From the NCBI GenBank assembly GCA_035315065.1, contig DATFYM010000162.1, forward strand, positions 1 to 45,421: a stretch of 45,421 nt of DNA, read 5' to 3'. This stretch comes from DATFYM01 sp035315065. Lineage in GTDB: Bacteria; Acidobacteriota; Terriglobia; UBA7540. Positions 40,705-45,421 of the stretch are shown one piece after another; the stretch's first letter is position 1, and every line of letters begins with the position of its first letter. The position numbers were made by a program, and so were the translations under genes. A model generated the notes under the pieces. The model had not been told where the DNA came from, did not search any database, and was given only the letters and a program-made list of their open reading frames with translations.

Positions 40705-41453
40705 CGCAAGGGCCCCTCGCCATATCTGTCCAGTTGGATAGCTCCGTAACACTCGCAGGCGCAGTTTTCCAGCTTCGCGCGGCTCACAATCTGTACTGCA
40801 CCACGGGTGTACACAATGACATGCTTCCTATGTAAAATACCGGCTGCCAAGCTTACGGTGGGTCGGTCCGTACCTAACATCGTCGCCAGGAAATCGTGGG
40901 TGATGGCGAACGTCGCGGAATCCACCCTGTCCTGAGTGACGAGCAGCCAGCGCGCGAAGCGTTGTTCAATATTGTGAAGCCGATTACACGCCGCTGTTTG
41001 TGCGATTTGCAGCCCCTGGACTATTGCGTAGCGAGTCAGAATCAGTTGAAACTCTGGGGTTGACTGCAAGAGGCTTTGCAATGCGCTAGCTCTCATTCTG
41101 AACCCATTTCCGGCGATTTGTACGACCTCGCGCACTTGGCTCCTTTTCATGCCAACCGCCGCCGGCATCCCCGCAAACCCTTCCTTCCCCACCTCAGCTA
41201 CTTCAACAGTCCTTCCATCTTTCATCGCAATTACCAGCGACACCATACCTCCGTTCGGGAAATACGCAAACTCGAGTGGATCGTTCGGTTCGTAAAGAGT
41301 AAGATAGTGAGGCATGTTGAGAAATTCCAGGTGAGGACGGATGGCGAAGTACTCGCTGTCGGGAATCGACAGAAGGACCTTGTTGCTTACCGGCTTCCCG
41401 GCAGCATTGGTCCGTTCGCCCGACCGCGCGATTTGAAAGTCTTCCTTTGCCAT
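40659..41453 (-). CDS. Crp/Fnr-family regulator 3 (distinct subfamily)
   Basis: This encodes 264 aa. The ATG at 41453 follows AAGGAGAAC. The effector domain has EPNDPLEFAYFPNGGMVSLV and DGRTVEVAEVGKEGFAG, a subfamily pattern unlike regulators 1, 2 and 4. The helix-turn-helix is ITHDFLATMLGTDRPTVSLA with TRGAVQIVSRAKLE as wing. The last 20 residues (GEGPLRQGKTFKPRTRRAER) are read from the 5' end of a degenerate second copy in the wrong frame, so the natural C-terminus has been replaced. Promoter copy 8 lies 178-243 bp upstream. Confidence 0.9.
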   Translation of the reverse strand: MAKEDFQIARSGERTNAAGKPVSNKVLLSIPDSEYFAIRPHLEFLNMPHYLTLYEPNDPLEFAYFPNGGMVSLVIAMKDGRTVEVAEVGKEGFAGMPAAVGMKRSQVREVVQIAGNGFRMRASALQSLLQSTPEFQLILTRYAIVQGLQIAQTAACNRLHNIEQRFARWLLVTQDRVDSATFAITHDFLATMLGTDRPTVSLAAGILHRKHVIVYTRGAVQIVSRAKLENCACECYGAIQLDRYGEGPLRQGKTFKPRTRRAER

Positions 41454-41477
41454 AAGAGTTCTCCTTGCCCGGAGATT

Positions 41478-41591
41478 TTGCGGTTCGCACCTTTTCCTGC
41501 GGCGAAGCCAACCGGGAGGGCTTCTCAATCGACAGGCTGCCTTTTCCTAGTGGCTGCAATGTCCTCAGTCTGTATCTTTCTTATGCGCCAT
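41478..41591 (-). pseudogene. 5' remnant of a crp1-like gene ahead of regulator 3
   Basis: The DNA aligns with the 5' end of crp1 (about 38205-38339). Shared blocks include GAGGGCTTC.CAATCGACAGGCTGC and GCGGTTCGC plus a start codon at 41591, with small deletions and stop codons. It lies between promoter copy 8 and regulator 3, where crp1 lies relative to promoter copy 6. The ancestral target of copy 8 was thus a crp1-like gene. Confidence 0.7.
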
Positions 41592-41630
41592 CACAGGTCT
41601 ACAGTCCCCAACCAAATCTTGTACCATGAC

Positions 41631-41696
41631 TTTATAAATGAGGGTAAATCGCGCGTCAGTCTAATACGGCTCACCCGTGCGGTCAGAATTGCTCAT
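41631..41696 (-). promoter_or_regulatory. direct-repeat promoter, copy 8
   Basis: Read leftwards: TGAGC, 5, TGACC, 7, TGAGC, 5, TAGAC overlapping CTGAC (41655-41659), an 18-bp spacer, TATAAA (41631-41636). It faces regulator 3 and lies 171 bp after the crp4 stop. Confidence 0.75.
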
Positions 41697-41867
41697 CAAG
41701 TCATGGGGGGAACCAAGGTGCGGGACCGGGGAAATTGCCGATTGCAGATTGCCGATTGGAAGAGAAGACGGAAGCCAAATCCTGGTTTCCAATCGTCAAT
41801 TCCTCGTCGATGGTCGTAGTGGACCCAGATTGGGCGGGGCACAGACTTAAACCAAGTGGGACTGACA

Positions 41868-42560
41868 CTAGTCGCGCAGGATCACGCTGAGAAGGCCGCT
41901 ATTCACCGTCAACGCGCCACCGCCGTCGTAATCGACAAAGCCCAGCTCCCTGAACTTATTCATGAAATGACTCACCCGCGAACGGGTGGTGCCCACCATT
42001 TGGGCCAAACTCTCCTGATTAATGCTGGGAAGGATAGTTTCGACCCTGCTTTCCTTGCCAAAATGAGCCAGGAGTAAGAGGATGCGAGCCAGGCGTTTCT
42101 CGCTCGAGTTGAAAAGTTGGTCCACGAGGTCCTCTTCGTAGCGGATGTTGCGTGAAAGCAGATGGGTGACGAACAATTCCGAGACGTCGTGCTGTTCGTG
42201 GAGCATGCGCGCCATCTGCGGCTTCTCAATCCTGGCCAGGCTGCAATCGGTGGTTGCCACCGCCGCCGACACACGCAACGGCTGACCGGCGAGGCACCCG
42301 TCCCCGAAGAACTCGCCGGGGCCCAGAATGGCGACGATCGCTTCCTTGCCCTGCTTGGAAGTTACGGTGAGCTTCACCTTGCCGCGGCGGAGGAAGAACA
42401 CCGCGTCCGCAGGATCTCCCTGGTTGTAGATGGTGCGGTTCGCGCCATATTCGATAATCGTCTTCCCCCGCGGAATTACCGCCAGCAAGGCTTCCCAATC
42501 GACGGGCGGGCCCTTCTGATTCGCCGTAACAACCTTAGGCTGGCTCTTCTCAAGCGCCAT
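41868..42560 (-). CDS. Crp/Fnr-family regulator 4
   Basis: This encodes 230 aa. The ATG at 42560 follows GAAGGAGGTTGTG, better than upstream in-frame codons. It is near-identical to regulator 2: beta-roll with GANRTIYNQGDPADAVFFLR, helix RIEKPQMARMLHEQHDVSEL, and winged helix NQESLAQMVGTTRSRVSHFM. No redox cysteines are arranged as in Fnr. A small gene lies 71 bp upstream on the same strand. The downstream DNA (41697-41867) resembles that beside the crp remnant at 38619, marking a duplicated block. Confidence 0.94.
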   Translation of the reverse strand: MALEKSQPKVVTANQKGPPVDWEALLAVIPRGKTIIEYGANRTIYNQGDPADAVFFLRRGKVKLTVTSKQGKEAIVAILGPGEFFGDGCLAGQPLRVSAAVATTDCSLARIEKPQMARMLHEQHDVSELFVTHLLSRNIRYEEDLVDQLFNSSEKRLARILLLLAHFGKESRVETILPSINQESLAQMVGTTRSRVSHFMNKFRELGFVDYDGGGALTVNSGLLSVILRD

Positions 42561-42631
42561 CACAACCTCCTTCTTGTGCTGCAACAGCCCCTTCACCACG
42601 GCTGACCCGAAGAGGGGGAACACGGCTCGCT

Positions 42632-42769
42632 TCATTTTGCCGGAGTCTCAACCGTCGCTTCGTTTCCGTCCGCTTCGGCGTCCGCGATTTCTTCCGCAGC
42701 AATAATGTCCTTGAGTGTCGCCAACGGAACCTGCTCGAAGTGTGTTTTCGGCTTTTTCGATTTGGGCAT
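42632..42769 (-). CDS. 45-aa acidic protein upstream of crp4
   Basis: The ATG at 42769 is preferred to the one at 42775 because GAGGA directly abuts the latter and is correctly spaced for the former. The protein has a basic start (PKSKKPKTHFEQ) and an acidic end (IIAAEEIADAEADGNEATVE). No family was recognised. It is probably co-transcribed with crp4. Confidence 0.5.
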   Translation of the reverse strand: MPKSKKPKTHFEQVPLATLKDIIAAEEIADAEADGNEATVETPAK

Positions 42770-42957
42770 GGCCATTCCTCTTTCTCTTTCCGTAAAGATC
42801 GTAGCAGGCCACAATGGATACGGGTTAGATCTTTTGGAAATCTTTTACTTGCGCTTTAGTGCGGCTACCCTGCTGACTCAACGGTACTTGTAGCCCACTC
42901 CGAGGGGCGGTTAGTCGGCGGCGCCGACCCGGCCTTTTAACGGTTCGAAGTTTTTAC

Positions 42958-42986
42958 TTGCAGTTGTCGCTAGGTTGAGATATGCT
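42958..42986 (+). promoter_or_regulatory. sigma70-type promoter of the 95-aa gene
   Basis: TTGCAG (42958-42963), a 17-bp spacer and TATGCT (42981-42986) precede the gene at 43023 by 36 bp. The hexamers fit moderately and the spacing is ideal. Confidence 0.5.
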
Positions 42987-43022
42987 TGCGTCACGATAGT
43001 TTAAGGTTTAGGAGGCGCAAAG

Positions 43023-43310
43023 ATGCCTATGAATCTTCGGACCGACAAAGCCTCAGCCCATTTCAAGACGATGCTGCAAGTGGACGTCCCGCAAGGGAGA
43101 AACGGGAAGCACAAGCAGATTGTTTCCGCAATCCTCAGGGATCTCGACGAATTGAAGCAGGGTTCGGCCCTCAAAGTACCCTTGGCAGAATTGGCGGAAA
43201 GCAAGGAGAAGGTACGTTCAGCCCTGAATCGTGCCACTCGGAAAGCCGGGCGCAATGTTGCGACCGCCAGCGACGGCAGCTTTTTGTACGTATGGAACGC
43301 CAATAAGTAA
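43023..43310 (+). CDS. 95-aa protein of unknown function
   Basis: The ATG at 43023 follows AGGAGGCGCAAAG. The protein is soluble, basic and mostly helical (NGKHKQIVSAILRDLDELKQ, then SKEKVRSALNRATRKAGRNV) and ends with a beta-like segment (GSFLYVWNANK). The layout of helices and basic residues would suit nucleic-acid binding, but no family was recognised. It is a single gene with its own promoter. Confidence 0.7.
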   Translation: MPMNLRTDKASAHFKTMLQVDVPQGRNGKHKQIVSAILRDLDELKQGSALKVPLAELAESKEKVRSALNRATRKAGRNVATASDGSFLYVWNANK

Positions 43311-44031
43311 TGTGATCGCTTCCCTCGTCTCGCCCTCAAGATGGCGTCTGACCCGCGATATGACGCATCCATCCTCCGTCCCCTGCCCCCAGTCCCCTGT
43401 ACCGGTTCGGCTTTCGCTTACCGTCCTGAGCGACAGTTGGAGGAATGCTGTCCGAAGTCAGTAGACGGTGGACCCGCGACTCGCCCTGAGAACAGCCCGA
43501 CCAGGTACCCCACGGGCAGAAAAATCACGGACCGCGGCTCTCGTCGGCCAAGATGGTCGTTGACGTCGCTGTAATTGGAACCGTTGTAATCTTCATGCCA
43601 TCGACGGGGCCCCTTTTCCCGAATTGTTGAACGGCACAGAGGCTGCGTGCGGGCAGTTTTGGAGAGTGGACCGGGGTCGCCGGGGCGGAAGGCTCAACGA
43701 CAAGTGTCAGGAATAAAGTCGTCCGTGTGTCGTTTATCGAACAGACATGTCAAGTCTCGACCTGTTAGCTTTTCCAAGAACAAGGATTTGAAAATGGAAA
43801 TTCCTGCCAGACTGACGAGGACCATCATGAAAATGACTTTGAGGCCGTGCTATTGCACTGCCCGCGGCTCTCAACGGAAAGCTGGTAGTTGGCTGCACCG
43901 TAACTGGCACCTTTGTGCTATTCTCGGATGGCACCTTCGTGCCATTGACCGGACCTTTCAACGTCTGTTATAAAGTTCTCGTTACGCTAAAGCGCTCTCG
44001 ATGGTAGAGAACCAAGGTGGGGAGGAGCATC
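43311..44031. other. 721-bp gene-free stretch before the ice-binding-protein gene
   Basis: No gene was recognised. Near the right end are two tandem copies of TGGCACCTTYGTGC(C/T) at 43905-43919 and 43929-43943 (24-bp step). Each is a small dyad, about 90-125 bp before the ATG at 44032. A short frame through them reads LNGKLVVGCTVTGTFVLF and could be a remnant. Confidence 0.4.
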
Positions 44032-44847
44032 ATGAAAACGATTAGAAGGTCCGCGCTGCTGCTTTGCTTCCTGACGGTCAGCGGCCTATCGTATGCCGAC
44101 AGCATTGCTTTAGGAACCTCGGCCAGTTTTGCGGTCCTGGGCGCCTCGACGGTGACCAACACCGGACCGAGCGTCATCAACGGGGACTTGGGCCTTTATC
44201 CCGGCACTTCGATTACGGGGTTTCCTCCGGGGATTGTGAACGGCACGATACACAACACGGATGCGGTCGCGCAGCAAGCGCAGATTGATGCCCTGACTGC
44301 CTACGGCGTTTTGGCGGGCTTGGCGCCCAATGCCAACCTGACTAACCAGGATCTGGGCGGACAAACGCTCTTGCCGGGAGTGTATAAATTCAACTCCTCG
44401 GCGCAGTTGACAGGAGCGCTTACTCTCAACTTCCAGGGCCTTTCCAATCAGGACGTGGTTTTCCAGATCGGGAGCACCCTCACCACCGGGAGCGCCTCGT
44501 CTGTCGACATTATAAATGCCGGCCAAAATGACACCGTGTTTTGGCAGGTCGGCAGCTCCGCCACTCTCGGTACAACCACTGACTTTTATGGGAGTATTCT
44601 CGCCGACGCGAGCATAACGATGAATACAGGCGCGACCATCGGTTGCGGAAGGGCCTTCGCCCTAAATGGCGCCGTGACGCTGGATACGAACACCATCGAC
44701 GTCGACAGTTGCGTAGCCGGAACCGGATCCGGTGGCGGTGGTGGCGGCGGCGGCACTACCACTCCCGAGCCATCGAGCGTCCTTCTCCTTGCCTCAGGCC
44801 TGATCGTCGGCGCGGCACTGATCAAGCGGGCGGGAGCTTCAGTTTGA
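44032..44847 (+). CDS. ice-binding-like (DUF3494) protein with PEP-CTERM anchor
   Basis: This encodes 271 aa. The ATG at 44032 follows GGGGAGGAGC. The signal peptide ends near YADS. The body matches the ice-binding family: LGTSASFAVLGASTVTNTGP, SVINGDLGLYPGTSITGFPP, ALTAYGVLAGL, DLGGQTLLPGVYKFNSSAQL, FQIGSTLTTGSASSV, TDFYGSILADASITMNTGAT. A poly-Gly linker leads to PEPSSVLLLASGLIVGAALI and a basic end, a PEP-CTERM sorting signal. Family members bind ice crystals or act as adhesins. Sorting requires an exosortase, not seen in the window. A strong terminator follows. Confidence 0.94.
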   Translation: MKTIRRSALLLCFLTVSGLSYADSIALGTSASFAVLGASTVTNTGPSVINGDLGLYPGTSITGFPPGIVNGTIHNTDAVAQQAQIDALTAYGVLAGLAPNANLTNQDLGGQTLLPGVYKFNSSAQLTGALTLNFQGLSNQDVVFQIGSTLTTGSASSVDIINAGQNDTVFWQVGSSATLGTTTDFYGSILADASITMNTGATIGCGRAFALNGAVTLDTNTIDVDSCVAGTGSGGGGGGGGTTTPEPSSVLLLASGLIVGAALIKRAGASV

Positions 44848-44875
44848 ATAAGAAACAGAGTCGGTAGCAAGGTAG

Positions 44876-44906
44876 CGCAGACCCCGATTCGGGGTCTGCG
44901 GCTTTT
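44876..44906 (+). terminator. intrinsic terminator of the ice-binding-protein gene
   Basis: CGCAGACCCCG (44876-44886) pairs perfectly with CGGGGTCTGCG (44890-44900) around ATT, followed by GCTTTT. It lies 29 bp after the stop codon. Confidence 0.85.
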
Positions 44907-44958
44907 CCCTTCAAATTGTCGCGACTCCATCGGCGGGCAACCGCGCCTTATTCAAGCG

Positions 44959-45282
44959 TTAATATTTGCGGTGCAGCTCGGGATCATACTGCACCGCACT
45001 CTGCGCTGCTTCCACCAGCAGCCAACGCATCATTTCATTGCCTTGTTTGCTGATGTGCCCCAGCCGCTGGTGCCCGCCGCTGGAGTACTCGCGCGGGTTC
45101 AGCCCCAGGTAACTCACCACCTGCCGGCTGTGCTTAAAGCGTTCCACCGGGCCGATGGTCAGGACAAAGGCCGGTCCCACCATTGGCCCCACCCCCTGGT
45201 GTTGCTTCCTCAGTTCCACCACTTCGGGCCGGCTCTGGGCTTCTTTCTCCACCACCTGGTCGAGCTATGGAATCATGGAAAG
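44959..45282 (-). pseudogene. IS110-family transposase C-terminal fragment
   Basis: The leftward frame has the Transposase_20 (IS110/IS116/IS902) core: RKQHQGVGPMVGPAFVLTIG, PVERFKHSRQVVSYLGLNPR, EYSSGGHQRLGHISKQGNEM, MRWLLVEAAQSAVQYDP. The usual N-terminal RuvC-like half is absent within the window, and the C-terminus stops early after ELHRKY. A TAG interrupts the frame upstream of DQVVEKEAQ. A group II intron 3' end abuts it at 45282/45283. Confidence 0.85.
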
Positions 45283-45421
45283 GTAGAGTAGGGGAGGAAG
45301 CGATCCCGCAGAGCGGCACGACTACCTCCCCCCTCGTCGAACCGGACGTGCAGATTTCCCGCATCCGGCTCTCACGCAAACTCTCGCCCCAAGGCAGTAC
45401 GCTGGAGGAATGCCAGCTTAG
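45283..45421 (-). mobile_element. 3' end of a group II intron (domains V and VI)
   Basis: On the minus strand 45371-45339 forms the conserved domain V hairpin, starting GAGCCGGATGCGG and ending GCACGTCCGGTTC with the AGC catalytic triad. Domain VI follows, with a stem between GGGGAGG and CCTCCCC, and the sequence ends CTACTCTAC at 45283, a typical 3' splice end. The intron-encoded reverse transcriptase would lie beyond the window edge. The intron adjoins the transposase fragment as 3' exon. Confidence 0.8.

Noticed and set aside
27387..41696. The eight repeated elements considered as Crp/Fnr boxes
   Set aside because: Crp/Fnr boxes are inverted repeats such as TGTGA-N6-TCACA; these are direct repeats at 10-12-bp steps with no such dyad. 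The Crp proteins nearby cannot be assigned as readers from sequence alone.

Overview
The window is chromosomal DNA, most probably from an uncultivated soil Acidobacteriota member. This is an inference from gene content: a eukaryote-like Ser/Thr kinase fused to a beta-propeller, DUF2934 attached to Hsp20, triple-BON secreted protein, Thivi_2564 and DUF3309-like mini membrane proteins, SYLF protein, PEP-CTERM ice-binding protein, and several Crp/Fnr paralogs. No rRNA, tRNA or CRISPR array was seen.

Layout. 1-0.5 kb: the end of a hydrolase-like gene and a truncated secreted gene. 0.8-12.9 kb (plus strand): a stress and envelope region. It holds two diverged copies of a roughly 960-bp module (leader hairpin plus small secreted helical protein), a P1B metal ATPase coupled to a secreted protein, an exported rubrerythrin followed by an ECF sigma factor, a BON protein, a receiver protein without its phospho-acceptor Asp, a DUF2231-like protein overlapping a DUF2934-Hsp20 fusion, and a two-repeat Fn3-like protein. 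13.4-17.3 kb: small secreted or membrane proteins and a decayed kinase-propeller gene. 17.4-26.3 kb (minus strand): a sigma54-type two-component pair, an AI-2E transporter, YihY, a Zn-phospholipase/phosphoesterase fusion and small membrane proteins. 26.2-37.3 kb (minus): envelope genes, including an Mla-type lipid transport set (mlaE, mlaF, and mlaD with an OmpA-like tail) interleaved with PRC-barrel and HEAT genes. 37.6-42.8 kb (minus): a mosaic of Crp/Fnr genes and gene fragments. 43.0-45.4 kb: a small gene, an ice-binding PEP-CTERM protein with a terminator, and an IS110 transposase fragment carrying the 3' end of a group II intron.

The most notable signal is a compound promoter found eight times between 27.3 and 41.7 kb, always reading leftwards and in non-coding DNA. 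Each copy has four direct-repeat half-sites of TGAGC/TGACC type at 10/12/10-bp steps, ending on a -35-like CTGAC. In seven copies a -10-like hexamer follows 18 or 19 bp later. The copies lie ahead of the LolA-like gene, the 31.7-kb membrane gene (two copies), PRC-mlaF-mlaD, HEAT-mlaE, crp1, a glycine-rich gene fragment and the second-type crp gene. Four copies sit directly downstream of a crp gene or crp remnant. This suggests a repeating crp/promoter/cargo unit in which the cargo has been exchanged. The regulator that reads the site cannot be determined from the sequence.

Gene decay is frequent: genes with internal deletions (AI-2E, kinase-propeller), truncations (crp, GT4, glycine-rich protein, nucleotide-binding fragment) and a frameshift (ABM-like).
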